64,000 bases of DNA, taken from NCBI RefSeq assembly GCF_001541345.2, contig NZ_LMVL02000002.1, forward strand, positions 310,001-374,000, read 5' to 3'. A program made the position numbers and the translations under genes. Shown here one piece after another: positions 28,167 through 37,417 of this stretch (positions are counted from its first letter, which is position 1; every line of letters begins with the position of its first letter). The notes below the pieces were generated by a model. It was not told the origin of the DNA and did not search any database. It saw only the letters and a list, made by a program, of their open reading frames with translations. Source of the DNA: Gillisella vitis. GTDB lineage: Bacteria > Pseudomonadota > Alphaproteobacteria > Rhizobiales > Rhizobiaceae.

Positions 28167-28775
28167 ATGACGAAGACAGTTCAACCGGAGACAATTCGGC
28201 CCGAGACAGGTCAGACCAAGACAGGTAAGGCCGATCCCCCGCAACATCATCCCGGCATCGCCGAGTTGTTTACTGGCTTTCTAGGCCTTGGCCTGATGGG
28301 GTTCGGCGGTGTGTTGCCGATGGCGCGGCGGATGATGGTGGAGGATCGGCGCTGGCTCTCACCTGGCGAATTCATGGATCTGCTTGGCCTCTGTCAGTTC
28401 CTGCCGGGTGGCAATATCATCAATATGTCGGTGGCGGTTGGGTTGAAGTTTCAGGGTTGGAGGGGTGCGCTGGCCGCCGCTTTCGGCCTGATTGCCGCGC
28501 CGACGGCCATCGTCATCTGCCTCGGTTACATTTACGACCGTTACCGCGACAACCCGCAGGTCGAGCATCTGTTTGCGGGTCTGGCGGCGGCGGCGTCGGG
28601 CCTGTTGATCTCGCTGGCCTGGAAAGTCCTGCAACCGCTGAAACACAAGCTCTGGGCGCTGGCCATCGTCGCTCTGTGTTTCATCGCCATTGCAGTTTTC
28701 CGCCTGCCGCTGTTCGCCACCATGCTGGTTCTGGCGCCGGTCTCCATTGTTCTGAGCTGGAAATTGTCGAAATGA
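28167..28775 (+). CDS. chromate transporter, first half (short-chain ChrA)
   Basis: 202 residues. After a polar N-terminus of about 35 residues comes the CHR domain: ELFTGFLGLGLMGFGGVLPMARRMMV, then the signature SPGEFMDLLGLCQFLPGGNIINMSVAVGLKFQGWRGA and further membrane segments. Short-chain CHR proteins work as pairs of oppositely oriented halves that export chromate or a related anion. The start at 28167 is chosen; the long upstream frame is antisense to the LysR gene. It overlaps the second half by four bases (ATGA). I leave the symbol blank because the substrate is unproven. Confidence 0.9.
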   Translation: MTKTVQPETIRPETGQTKTGKADPPQHHPGIAELFTGFLGLGLMGFGGVLPMARRMMVEDRRWLSPGEFMDLLGLCQFLPGGNIINMSVAVGLKFQGWRGALAAAFGLIAAPTAIVICLGYIYDRYRDNPQVEHLFAGLAAAASGLLISLAWKVLQPLKHKLWALAIVALCFIAIAVFRLPLFATMLVLAPVSIVLSWKLSK

Positions 28776-29293
28776 TTGCCACCCTGATTTCTCTTGCGCT
28801 GATTTTTACGGAACTGTCGCTGATCGCCTTTGGTGGCGGCAATGCCATCCTGCCGGAAATGCAGCGCCGGGTGGTGGAGGTCCAGCATTGGATGAGCGCC
28901 AGCGAATTCAGCGCGCTGTTTGCGCTGGCCCAGGCGGCTCCCGGACCGAATATGATGGTGGTGCCGCTGGTCGGCTGGCATGTGGCGGGCTTTGCCGGGG
29001 TGGTCGTCACCTCCATCGCCAAATTCGGCCCGTCTTCGCTGATCACTGCTGGAGCCGTGACGCTCTGGGAGCGCTTCAAGGACCGGCCCTGGCGGCGGAT
29101 CGTCCAAGCCGGGCTTGCACCAATGACGGCTGGCCTCGTCACCTCCAGCGCCGCTGTTATCACCAAGGCCTCGGCAACCAGCCCAATTCTGATCGGCATT
29201 GCGGCTGGCTGTGCGGTGCTGACCGCCGTGACCAAGGTTCACCCGCTGATCGCGCTGGGCAGCGGCGCGTTGATCGGCCTGATCTTTATTTAG
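28772..29293 (+). CDS. chromate transporter, second half (short-chain ChrA)
   Basis: 173 residues. It shows the same CHR-type signature as its partner: LIAFGGGNAILPEMQRRVVE, FSALFALAQAAPGPNMMVVPLVGW, then three or four membrane segments ending LIALGSGALIGLIFI. The ATG at 28772 overlaps the stop of the first half, so equal production by coupling is expected. Its own stop overlaps the stop of convergent coaBC by two bases. It probably forms a heterodimer with the upstream product. Confidence 0.9.
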   Translation: MIATLISLALIFTELSLIAFGGGNAILPEMQRRVVEVQHWMSASEFSALFALAQAAPGPNMMVVPLVGWHVAGFAGVVVTSIAKFGPSSLITAGAVTLWERFKDRPWRRIVQAGLAPMTAGLVTSSAAVITKASATSPILIGIAAGCAVLTAVTKVHPLIALGSGALIGLIFI

Positions 29294-30507
29294 AGAGATT
29301 TGACGCCGAGCATCCCGGCGATGGTTTGGGCAAGCCGTTCGGCAACGGCATCCTTGCCCATATCCGGCCAGTCCTCGGTGCGATCCTTGTAAATCAGGGT
29401 TACCCGATTTCGATCGCCGCCCATGATGCCGGTTTGTGGTGAAACGTCGTTGGCGACAATCAGGTCAGCGCCTTTCCGTTCCAGCTTGGTACGGCCATTG
29501 TGTGCGACATCGCGGGTTTCCGCCGCAAAGCCAACGACCAGTGCCGGGCGTTTTTCATGATGGCCAACAGTCTTCAGAATGTCCGGATTTTCGGTCAGTG
29601 CCAGCATCGGTGCGGCGTCGCCTGGCTGTTTCTTGATCTTGTGCTCTGATGCCGTCTCGACCCGCCAATCGGCCACGGCAGCGACCATCACAGCGATATC
29701 GGCGGGCAGGTGGGTGAGCACGGCGTCGCGCATCTCCTCGGCTCGCTCCACATGGATCGTTTTGACGTCTGTGGGGTCCGCAAGGCTGACCGGGCCGGAT
29801 ACCAGCGTCACCTCGGCGCCCAGCCGGGCAAGTGCGCTGGCAATAGCATGGCCCTGCTTGCCGGAGGAGCGGTTGGCGATATAGCGCACGGGATCAATCG
29901 GCTCATGGGTTGGGCCGGAGGTGACAATGGCCGTCTTGCCTGCCAACGGCTTGAACGAGGTGTCAAGGCAGGCTTCGACCTTGGCAACGATCTCCAGCGG
30001 CTCGGCCATGCGGCCCAGACCGGCTTCCCCACTTTCGGCCATTTCGCCAGCCATCGGCCCGATAAACTGAATGCCATCGGCCTTGAGCTGCGCGACATTG
30101 CGCAGGGTGGCGGGATGCGCCCACATTTTCGGGTTCATCGCCGGTGCGACCAGCACGGGCCGGTCGGCGGCAAGCAGCACCGCCGAAGCCAGGTCATCGG
30201 CCATGCCATGGGCCATTTTCGCCATCAGATCGGCGGTGACGGGGGCAACGAGGATCAGGTCGCAGTCGCGGGCCAGTCGGATATGGCCGACATCCTGTTC
30301 GTCTTCGCGCGAGAACAGATCCGTGTAGACATGGGAGGCCGAAAGCGCGCCGACCGCGAGCGGCGTGATGAATTCCTGAGCGGCCCGCGTCATGATCGGG
30401 CGCACCGAGGCACCCCGCTCGCGCAGCCGCCGGATCAGGTCCAGGCTCTTGTAGGCGGCTATGCCGCCGCTGATGATCAGGAGAATACGCTTGTCCGTCA
30501 GCGCCAT
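29290..30507 (-). CDS. coaBC: bifunctional phosphopantothenoylcysteine synthetase/decarboxylase
   Basis: 405 residues. CoaBC makes 4'-phosphopantetheine from phosphopantothenate and cysteine in coenzyme A synthesis. The N-terminal CoaC flavoprotein half has KRILLIISGGIAAYKSLDLIRRL, VAPVTADLMAKMAHGMADDL and the PAMNPKMW motif. The C-terminal CoaB half starts near 190 with TAIVTSGPTHEPIDPVRYIANRSSG and contains VMVAAVADWRV and ENPDIL. The gene is convergent with the chromate-transporter pair. The dut gene often linked to it is elsewhere in this window. Confidence 0.97.
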   Translation of the reverse strand: MALTDKRILLIISGGIAAYKSLDLIRRLRERGASVRPIMTRAAQEFITPLAVGALSASHVYTDLFSREDEQDVGHIRLARDCDLILVAPVTADLMAKMAHGMADDLASAVLLAADRPVLVAPAMNPKMWAHPATLRNVAQLKADGIQFIGPMAGEMAESGEAGLGRMAEPLEIVAKVEACLDTSFKPLAGKTAIVTSGPTHEPIDPVRYIANRSSGKQGHAIASALARLGAEVTLVSGPVSLADPTDVKTIHVERAEEMRDAVLTHLPADIAVMVAAVADWRVETASEHKIKKQPGDAAPMLALTENPDILKTVGHHEKRPALVVGFAAETRDVAHNGRTKLERKGADLIVANDVSPQTGIMGGDRNRVTLIYKDRTEDWPDMGKDAVAERLAQTIAGMLGVKSL

Positions 30508-30548
30508 GAAAAGCCTGCCATGAAATTATCGGTGCGAACCGGACACTA

Positions 30549-30652
30549 CTGCATAATTCCTTAAATCGGAATCGATTTAAGGAAAAAATTATGCAGCAGA
30601 TTTAAAGAGTTACAGCGTCCTTTGTGCATTTTGTAGAATGCACGGCGCTGTA
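30549..30652. repeat. dispersed palindromic element, GCATAATTCCTTA family, copy 1
   Basis: The first hairpin runs CTGCATAATTCCTTAAATCG ... CGATTTAAGG ... AATTATGCAG (30549-30596). A second, imperfect hairpin follows (TACAGCG ... GTGCATT / AATGCAC ... CGCTGTA, 30611-30652). Related copies lie at 54101-54139 and 57062-57162. It sits between the 5' end of coaBC and the 3' end of the sensor kinase gene. Confidence 0.8.
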
Positions 30653-30732
30653 GCGCATAAGCGCCTGAAAGAGGAAACGATAAGATGACGCCTGCTATAG
30701 GCTGGCGCGGAAAACGGAATCGATCCGATCCT

Positions 30733-31767
30733 CTATCGGGCAAGGTCTATCGGCACGCAGGCAATCGTTCCCGCTGCGATCTCTTGGTAGGCGAGACCTT
30801 CGCCCAGCGTTGCGGCCATGGATTTGATGATCCGGCTGCCGAGGCCAGTGCCCTTCGGGGCAGCGCCAGGGCTGATGCCGATGCCGTCATCCTCCACCGT
30901 CAACAGCGCATGGCCGGGCTGGGCATGGCACAGCCGCACGCGGATTTCGCCGTCCTTGCGGTCGGGATAGGCATATTTGATCGCATTGGTCACCAATTCG
31001 GTGACGATCATGCCGATGGAGACGGCGCGGTCAGCGGTCAGTGAAATCGGCTCGGCATCGACTGTCAGGGTGATCGGCTTGTCGGGATTGGCAAGCGAAC
31101 CGCCGATTTCCCGCACCAGATTGGCGATATAAATGTCCATATCGACCCGGCTGACATCGTCTGATGTGTAGAGGCTGCGATGCATGCCGGCAATGGCGGT
31201 AATGCGGGCCTGGGTTTCGGTCAGCTCGGCCTTGACCTCATCGCTGCGGGCATTGGCGATCTGAAGCCGCAGTAGGCTTGCCACCAATGCCAGACTGTTG
31301 GCAACGCGGTGGTTGACCTCGCTGAGCAGTGCTTCCGCCCTTTCCTTGGCAAGGCGGATTTCCTCGTCCGCCTTGACCTTGGCTTCGCGCAGCCGGGCAT
31401 TTTCGACCGATTGGCGGATGGCGCTTTCCAGCAGCGACAGGAAATCCTCGCTGGTCGTCTTGATGACGTAATCGGAGGCGCCTGCCTTGATCGCTTCGAT
31501 GGCGATACGGGCTTCGTTGGAACCGGTCACATAGACAACCGGCGTCATGATATGCCGTCCACGCAAATGCGCCAGCACATCGTGACCGGTCATATTGCTG
31601 AGATAATGATCGAGAACAATAACGTCGAAGTTTTCAGACGCCAGAAAGCCAAGCGCCCGCTCCAGATCCTCGGCATGGGTGACAGCATGTCCGTTGCGCC
31701 CAAGCGCTTTCTGCACCAGCCGCACGATGGCCGGGTCGTCATCGAGATAAAGAATTCGGACATTCAT
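30733..31767 (-). CDS. response-regulator/histidine kinase hybrid (REC-HisKA_2-HATPase)
   Basis: 344 residues, no membrane segment. Residues 1-120 form a receiver domain with acidic pocket D9-D10 and phospho-acceptor D53 (IVLDHYL). A linker helix leads to a HisKA_2-type dimerisation motif, LLSEVNHRVANSLALVASLL, with phospho-His H153. The catalytic domain follows (IVTELVTNAIKYAYPD; VEDDGIGISPG; GTGLGSRII). The kinase may thus be controlled by phosphorylation of its own receiver. It is the last gene of a three-gene operon, 15 bases after the single-domain regulator. The signal is not evident. Confidence 0.92.
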   Translation of the reverse strand: MNVRILYLDDDPAIVRLVQKALGRNGHAVTHAEDLERALGFLASENFDVIVLDHYLSNMTGHDVLAHLRGRHIMTPVVYVTGSNEARIAIEAIKAGASDYVIKTTSEDFLSLLESAIRQSVENARLREAKVKADEEIRLAKERAEALLSEVNHRVANSLALVASLLRLQIANARSDEVKAELTETQARITAIAGMHRSLYTSDDVSRVDMDIYIANLVREIGGSLANPDKPITLTVDAEPISLTADRAVSIGMIVTELVTNAIKYAYPDRKDGEIRVRLCHAQPGHALLTVEDDGIGISPGAAPKGTGLGSRIIKSMAATLGEGLAYQEIAAGTIACVPIDLAR

Positions 31768-31782
31768 GGGGCGGTCGGCTCG

Positions 31783-32220
31783 TTACGGGATCTGCATCAC
31801 GGAAAAAAACAGACCGAGCTGACGAATGGCATTGGCGAAATTGTCATAATCCACCGGCTTGGTGATGTAGACATTGGCACCAAGATCGTAGCAGCGCTGT
31901 ATTTCCCGTTGATCGTCCGTTGTGGTGAGGATGACGACCGGCAGCCGACGTGTGTGCTGATTGGTCTTAACTTGTTCGAGTATATCGGTGCCCGACATAT
32001 CCGGCAAGTTAAGATCGAGTAAAATTAGCAGATATCGATCTGCGGAGGTTTCGCCGGAACGATCCGTGCCCAGGATATAATCCAGCGCGTCGGTGCCGTT
32101 GGTAAACGGCACGATCTCATTGTTGACGCCGGCCCGACGGACATTTTTTTCGATCAGGCGCGCATGGCCTTCGTCGTCTTCGACCATGACGATGGTCACT
32201 TCCTTGGCCACTGCTTTCAT
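31783..32220 (-). CDS. single-domain response regulator (Rcp1-like)
   Basis: 145 residues, a lone receiver domain without output domain. Acidic residues are E14-D15-D16, the phospho-acceptor is D69 in LILLDLNLPDMSG, followed by VVILTTTDD and the Lys in VYITKPVDY. The long loop before the phospho-site (ILGTDRSGETSADRY) is typical of Rcp1/CheY-like regulators paired with CHASE3 or phytochrome kinases. It likely shuttles phosphate between the upstream membrane kinase (gap two bases) and the downstream REC-kinase. Confidence 0.93.
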   Translation of the reverse strand: MKAVAKEVTIVMVEDDEGHARLIEKNVRRAGVNNEIVPFTNGTDALDYILGTDRSGETSADRYLLILLDLNLPDMSGTDILEQVKTNQHTRRLPVVILTTTDDQREIQRCYDLGANVYITKPVDYDNFANAIRQLGLFFSVMQIP

Positions 32221-32222
32221 GC

Positions 32223-33710
32223 TCAGGTCCCTACCAGTTTCGAAAGGTCGCGCGGCAAGCGCAAAATAAATGTCGAGCCGACGCCGATCTTGGAGCGTAC
32301 GGTAATTTCACCTCCCAGGTTGCGCGTCAATGAGCGCACATGGGCAAGGCCGATGCCTTCTCCCACCTGGTTCTGCTGTCCCGAACGGCGGAAAAGCTCG
32401 AAAATCCGTTCATGATCCTGTTCAGCGATGCCGCGGCCATTATCCTCTATTTCCAGGCGAATGAAGTGCCGTCCATCCGAGACCGCCCGTATAGAAAGGA
32501 CGACCGGGCGATCGGGTGACTTATATTTGATAGCGTTGTCAAAAAGGTTACCGAGAATTTGCTCCAGGGACAACCTGTCGGAGATGATGCTGGCAACTTC
32601 GGTTGAAATTTCTGTATGTCCGCCGCTTTCGCCGATCTGGTGGTGAACGCTGGCAGCCGTCGTCTCGATCAGCGGTTTGAGATCCAGTGGTTCCGGCTTG
32701 AGTTGGCGGCGTCCATCGCGCGAGATTTTCAGGATGGCGTTGATCAGCCCGTCCATCTTGCGGGTCGATGAGCGGATGAAGGAAATCGCTTCCGGCAGGT
32801 CTTCGGAGGCGGCAAGCCGCGCATCCTCGATCTGCTGCGTCGTCAGGGGCTGCCCATCCGCCAGAACATAGGCCTTCAATGTCTGGAGCGCGCTGTCCAG
32901 TTCGGCGGTAAATCCCATGATATTGACGAGGGGGGCGCGCAGGTCGTGGGTGATGATATAGGCGAAGCGCTGGATTTCCTGATTGGCTTGCATCAGGTCT
33001 TCGGTTCTCTCCTGCACGCGCTCTTCTAGCCCCGCATTCAGAACCTCCACCTCCTGGCGGGCCTTCAACAGATCGCGCACATGCTGGATGATAATCAGGA
33101 TTGCGCCGCCGATCACGATCACGATGGCGACGGCCCCACCAATGGTAAAGACCTGCAACCAGCCGATCGCCAGGAGCTGACTGGCAATTCCTTGGTCGAT
33201 CCTGTTGTCGGATTCGTCGCGGACCTCGTCAAGCACGGTGCGGATCTGGTCCATCAACTGCTTGCCGTAACCGGCCCGGACAAGTTCGTAGGCCTGGCGG
33301 ATGTCGCCGCTGCGGGTCAACTCGACGGTCCTGGCCAATTCTTCAAGCTTGGCCTTTACCAATTCGCGCAGCTTCTCGACATCCGGGGCGTGCTCAGGGC
33401 GCGGCTCCAGCAGATGGACGAGACTGTCCATTTCCGTGGTCACTTCGCCGATGGCCTGGCTGTATGGGGTCAGGAAAGCGATATCGCGGGTAATCAGATA
33501 GCCTCTCTGCCCTGTTTCCGCATCGGTCAGCGTCTGCATCAGGTCAGCGCTGGCGCGCCGAATGACCCGCTCCTCGACAACAGTTCCGAAGGTGACGCGA
33601 GTCTTGCCGGTCAGCCACAGGGTCGAGCCGATCAAGCTGACCAGGAGAAGGCAGCCCAGGCCAAGCACAAACAGACTGGAGCGGATGAAACCTGCGTTTG
33701 TTGCCGACAT
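32223..33710 (-). CDS. membrane sensor histidine kinase with CHASE3 domain
   Basis: 495 residues. Two membrane segments (about 13-34 and 183-208) bracket a periplasmic CHASE3 domain with its typical start LMQTLTDAETGQRGYLITRD. After a coiled coil (about 210-250) comes a HisKA domain with phospho-His H255 (YIITHDLRAPLVNI), an N-box ILGNLFDNAIKYKSPD near 385-400, and the ATP lid DNGRGIAEQD / GEGIGLAHV. It is the first gene of the operon with the single-domain regulator and the REC-kinase. The stimulus for CHASE3 domains is generally unknown. ubiB lies only six bases upstream, so transcription may begin further upstream. Confidence 0.94.
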   Translation of the reverse strand: MSATNAGFIRSSLFVLGLGCLLLVSLIGSTLWLTGKTRVTFGTVVEERVIRRASADLMQTLTDAETGQRGYLITRDIAFLTPYSQAIGEVTTEMDSLVHLLEPRPEHAPDVEKLRELVKAKLEELARTVELTRSGDIRQAYELVRAGYGKQLMDQIRTVLDEVRDESDNRIDQGIASQLLAIGWLQVFTIGGAVAIVIVIGGAILIIIQHVRDLLKARQEVEVLNAGLEERVQERTEDLMQANQEIQRFAYIITHDLRAPLVNIMGFTAELDSALQTLKAYVLADGQPLTTQQIEDARLAASEDLPEAISFIRSSTRKMDGLINAILKISRDGRRQLKPEPLDLKPLIETTAASVHHQIGESGGHTEISTEVASIISDRLSLEQILGNLFDNAIKYKSPDRPVVLSIRAVSDGRHFIRLEIEDNGRGIAEQDHERIFELFRRSGQQNQVGEGIGLAHVRSLTRNLGGEITVRSKIGVGSTFILRLPRDLSKLVGT

Positions 33711-33716
33711 GCAATC

Positions 33717-35300
33717 CTACCCGCCATGACCCAGTTGAAACGCGATGAACAGCAGGCAGAGCGCAATCACCCAAAGCGCCAGCCGGCCTGAGCGGCTATG
33801 CCGCGCCTGCGCCTTGCCTATGGCATCGGTCGTGCTCTCGTCAAACCGCAGTCCATGCTCGCTCATCTGCATCAATTCACTATGGAATCTCTCGGTTTTG
33901 GCAGCAATTTCCGGCAGGGCTTCCGCCACCCGCACTGCGGCACGAATGCCGTCCTTCATGTCGGTGACGATGCGCTTTGGACCGAGGTTGGCTTTGATCC
34001 AGTCCGCAACGACGGGCTCCGATGCCTTCCACATGTTGAACCGTGGATTGAGCATCCGTGAGACACCTTCGACCACGACCATGGTTTTTTGCAGCATCAC
34101 CAGTTCCGGCCGGGTCTGCATGTCGAACAGTTCGGTGACTTCAAACAGCAGCGTCAGCAACCGCGCCATGGAAATGGTTTCAGCGGGCTGGCCGTGAATG
34201 GGCTCGCCGATGGCGCGGATCGCCTGGGCAAAGCTGGCCATATTGTGATGGGATGGCACATAGCCGGCCTCGAAATGCACTTCCGCCACCCGCATGTAAT
34301 CGCGGGTGATGAAGCCATAGAGAATTTCCGCCAGAAACCGCCGCTCTTTCTTGCCGAGCCGCCCGCAAATGCCCATGTCCACGGCAACGATCATGCCTGC
34401 GGGATCGACGAACAGATTGCCCGGATGCATGTCGGCATGGAAGAAGCCGTCGCGCAGCGTATGGCGCAGAAAGGACTGGATCAGCGTATCGGCTAGCGCA
34501 TCGAGGTCGTGGCCAGCGGCTTTCAGCGCCTCGACATCGGACATCTTGACGCCGTCAATCCATTCCATGGTGATGACGTCGCGGCCCGTGCGTTCCCAAT
34601 CGACCTGCGGCACCCTGAAGCCGGGATCACTGGCGGTGTTTTCGCCCAGTTCCGACAGAGCGGCAGCCTCGAGCCGCAGGTCCATTTCCACTTTCGTGGT
34701 CTGCTCGAGGGTTTTCGTCACCTCGACGGGGCGCAATCTGCGGGTCTGCGGCAGCAGCATTTCCTGCAAATGCGACACGAGATACATGACTTCGAGATCG
34801 GCGGCGAAACGGCGGCGGACGCCGGGACGGATCACCTTGACGGCAACCTGTTTCAGGCCGACAGGCGTTTCCACCATGCAGGGATGCACCTGGGCGATAG
34901 AGGCCGCGGCAATCGGCTCGCTGAAACGGGCATAAAGCTCCTCGACCGGACGCCCGAGCGACAATTCAATCGATGCCTTGGCTTCCCCCGTCGGAAAGAA
35001 GGCCATGCGGTCCTGCAATCCGGTCAGGTCATAAGCAAGTTCGGCGCCGACCACATCAGGCCGGGTCGCCAGGAACTGACCGATTTTGGCATAGGACGGC
35101 CCCAGCCGCTCGACGGCTTGCGACAGGCGGTCGGATCGCAACGTGCCTCGGGCGCGCTTGCGCTCGAAGACAGCGGCGACTTTCTTTGCAAAGCCGACGC
35201 TCGGCGGCAGTCCCTCGGATGGCAGCGCCGAGACGACACCTTCGCGAACGAGAATCCAGCCGACACGGGCCAACCTGAAATAAGCGCTGACTGTGCTCAT
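33717..35300 (-). CDS. ubiB: UbiB family atypical kinase (ubiquinone biosynthesis)
   Basis: 527 residues. UbiB is an ABC1/ADCK-type ATPase needed for ubiquinone synthesis at the membrane. The KxGQ motif is SYAKIGQFLATRPD near residues 70-83, the Ala-rich loop is AAASIAQVHP, the catalytic region DGFFHADMHPGNLFVD and the metal site VAVDMGICGRLG. The C-terminus ends in a single membrane anchor (LALWVIALCLLFIAFQL). I chose the ATG at 35300; the codon before it is TTG. It follows ubiE by 41 bases on the same strand, forming a ubiE-ubiB operon. Confidence 0.96.
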   Translation of the reverse strand: MSTVSAYFRLARVGWILVREGVVSALPSEGLPPSVGFAKKVAAVFERKRARGTLRSDRLSQAVERLGPSYAKIGQFLATRPDVVGAELAYDLTGLQDRMAFFPTGEAKASIELSLGRPVEELYARFSEPIAAASIAQVHPCMVETPVGLKQVAVKVIRPGVRRRFAADLEVMYLVSHLQEMLLPQTRRLRPVEVTKTLEQTTKVEMDLRLEAAALSELGENTASDPGFRVPQVDWERTGRDVITMEWIDGVKMSDVEALKAAGHDLDALADTLIQSFLRHTLRDGFFHADMHPGNLFVDPAGMIVAVDMGICGRLGKKERRFLAEILYGFITRDYMRVAEVHFEAGYVPSHHNMASFAQAIRAIGEPIHGQPAETISMARLLTLLFEVTELFDMQTRPELVMLQKTMVVVEGVSRMLNPRFNMWKASEPVVADWIKANLGPKRIVTDMKDGIRAAVRVAEALPEIAAKTERFHSELMQMSEHGLRFDESTTDAIGKAQARHSRSGRLALWVIALCLLFIAFQLGHGG

Positions 35301-35341
35301 CAATCGATCTTCAATCCGGCGGTCTTTCGGTCATGCATCGG

Positions 35342-36118
35342 TCAGATCTTCCAGCCGGAATGAAGGGCGGCAATGCCGCCGGTATAGTTGGTGAAGGACA
35401 CCTTGGAAAAGCCTGCCTTGGTGATCATCGCGGCAAAGTCCTGCTGATTGGGGAATTTGCGGATCGACTCGACCAGATATTGATAGGGCTCGGCCTCGCC
35501 GGTGATCATCTTGCCGAACCGTGGGATCGCCTTGAACGACCATTGATCGTAAAAACGGTCGAGCAGCGGCATCTGCACCTCGGAAAATTCCAGCACCAGA
35601 AGCCGCCCGCCGCGCTTCAGCACGCGGTAGGCCTCGCTCAGCGCCACATCGATGCGGGGCACGTTGCGAATACCGAAGGCGATCGTATAGGCGTCGAATT
35701 GATTGGCCTCGAAGGGCAGGGCCTCGGCATTGGCCTCGACGAAGGTGAGATTGTCGGAGAGGCCTTTTTTCTGGGCCCGCTCCTGTCCGACACCCAGCAT
35801 GGAGCCATTGATGTCGAGCACGGTGGCATGGGCAAGCCTGCGCGAGGCCTCGACGATGCGAAAGGCGATATCGCCCGTGCCGCCTGCCACGTCTAGTACC
35901 TTGTAGTTGGCATCCTTGCGCGGGTTGAGAGCGGCAATCAGCGCATCCTTCCAAACCCGGTGCATGCCGGCCGACATCACGTCGTTCATGATGTCGTAGC
36001 GCTTGGCAACCTTGTGGAACACGTCGTTGACGAGACCTTGCTTTTCGCCTTCCGCCACATCGCGGAAGCCGTAGGAGGTTTCCATGCCGCCATCGGCGGA
36101 GGTGCGGCTTGCGACCAT
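35342..36118 (-). CDS. ubiE: ubiquinone/menaquinone C-methyltransferase
   Basis: 258 residues. UbiE methylates the benzoquinol ring with SAM. Signature blocks: [42 protein letters not shown] motif [15 protein letters not shown] near residue 74-87, [20 protein letters not shown], and the C-terminal [15 protein letters not shown]. The length is normal. It is divergent from mutM with a 179-base gap and heads the ubiE-ubiB operon. The start ATG at 36118 gives a short leader [11 protein letters not shown] before the core. Confidence 0.97.
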   Translation of the reverse strand: MVASRTSADGGMETSYGFRDVAEGEKQGLVNDVFHKVAKRYDIMNDVMSAGMHRVWKDALIAALNPRKDANYKVLDVAGGTGDIAFRIVEASRRLAHATVLDINGSMLGVGQERAQKKGLSDNLTFVEANAEALPFEANQFDAYTIAFGIRNVPRIDVALSEAYRVLKRGGRLLVLEFSEVQMPLLDRFYDQWSFKAIPRFGKMITGEAEPYQYLVESIRKFPNQQDFAAMITKAGFSKVSFTNYTGGIAALHSGWKI

Positions 36119-36297
36119 CGGCTCAACTCCATTCTCTCTAAAACTATATCAGCGACCTTGGCGAAGCCCGGTCCCTTGCACTATGTCTGCGGCACGATTG
36201 CAATTGCCCGTCGGGATATTGGCAGGGCAATGCCATGGCAGGCTGTCTCGTCCTTAAACCATGATGCGTGCCACTGGAATAGAAACATGGAGCCTTC

Positions 36298-37191
36298 ATG
36301 CCGGAATTACCAGAGGTGGAAACCGTAAAACGGGGACTGGCGCCATCCATGGAGGGGCGGCGGCTGACCCGCCTTGAACTTCGGAGGCCGGATCTGCGCT
36401 TCCCTTTGCCAGCTGATTTTGCGGCGAGGACGCAAGGCCGGCTGATCATCTCCCTGTCGCGGCGAGCGAAATACCTGCTGATCGATCTTGATGACGGTGT
36501 GTCGATTATCTCCCATCTCGGCATGTCCGGCTCCTACCGGATCGAAGCTGAAAATGAGACTGGCCTGCCCGGCCAGTTCCATATGGCGCGCTCCCGCGAT
36601 GAAAAGCATGACCACGTGATCTTCCATCTGAGCGGACCGGAGGGCCGTCCTCTGAGGGTGATTTATAATGATCCGCGCCGCTTCGGCTTCATGGATATGG
36701 TTGAGCGCCTTGACATGGATCGTCATGCCGCCTTTGCCGGGCTGGGACCGGAGCCGGTCGGCAATGCCCTCGATGCCGAGTATCTGGCCTTCCGGTTCAA
36801 GGGCAAGGCGCAGCCTTTGAAAACCGCCCTTCTCGATCAGAAGGTGATTGCCGGTCTTGGCAATATCTATGTCTGCGAAGCCTTATGGCGGGCGCATCTG
36901 TCGCCGGAAATACCGGCTCGCGCGCTGGTAAACGGGGAGGGAAAGCCTACGGCGGCGCTGGAAGACCTGACGCAGGCTATTCGCACGGTCATTGCCGAGG
37001 CGATCGAGGCTGGCGGTTCCTCGCTGCGCGATCATATCCAGGCGGATGGCTCGCTCGGCTATTTCCAGCACAGTTTCAATGTCTATGATCGCGAAGGCGA
37101 AGCCTGCCGCACGCCCGGCTGCGCAGGGACGGTTGAGCGCATGACCCAGGCGGGGCGATCGACTTTCCATTGCCCACAGTGCCAGAGATGA
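36298..37191 (+). CDS. mutM: formamidopyrimidine-DNA glycosylase
   Basis: 297 residues. MutM (Fpg) removes 8-oxoguanine and other oxidised purines and nicks the abasic site. The catalytic N-terminus [14 protein letters not shown] gives Pro2 and Glu3. Other blocks: [19 protein letters not shown], the helix-two-turn-helix [18 protein letters not shown], and the C-terminal zinc finger with Cys pairs in [10 protein letters not shown] and HCPQCQR. The start codon at 36298 is fixed, because the N-terminal Pro is the nucleophile. rpsT follows on the same strand after 226 bases. Confidence 0.98.
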   Translation: MPELPEVETVKRGLAPSMEGRRLTRLELRRPDLRFPLPADFAARTQGRLIISLSRRAKYLLIDLDDGVSIISHLGMSGSYRIEAENETGLPGQFHMARSRDEKHDHVIFHLSGPEGRPLRVIYNDPRRFGFMDMVERLDMDRHAAFAGLGPEPVGNALDAEYLAFRFKGKAQPLKTALLDQKVIAGLGNIYVCEALWRAHLSPEIPARALVNGEGKPTAALEDLTQAIRTVIAEAIEAGGSSLRDHIQADGSLGYFQHSFNVYDREGEACRTPGCAGTVERMTQAGRSTFHCPQCQR

Positions 37192-37417
37192 AGCGCCTTC
37201 ATGCCTTGGTCCAAAATGGTGTGACGCTTCGAACGGGCGCCTGCCGGCACAAAGGTTGAGAAAGCGCGTTGACGACGCCGTTCTTTCCCGCTATATGCCC
37301 GGCCACAGTTAGGAAAGCTTATCGCTTTCCACGATTGCTCCCGAATTGCTGGTATTGCAGGTCGCAACGACTTGGCGGCGAAGGTGGAGTTTTGGTTCGT
37401 ATTCGAGAGAGGCATCC

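Noticed and set aside
34509..35363. 284-codon plus frame opposite ubiB
   Set aside because: Shadow of ubiB, whose KxGQ and catalytic motifs are complete on the minus strand.
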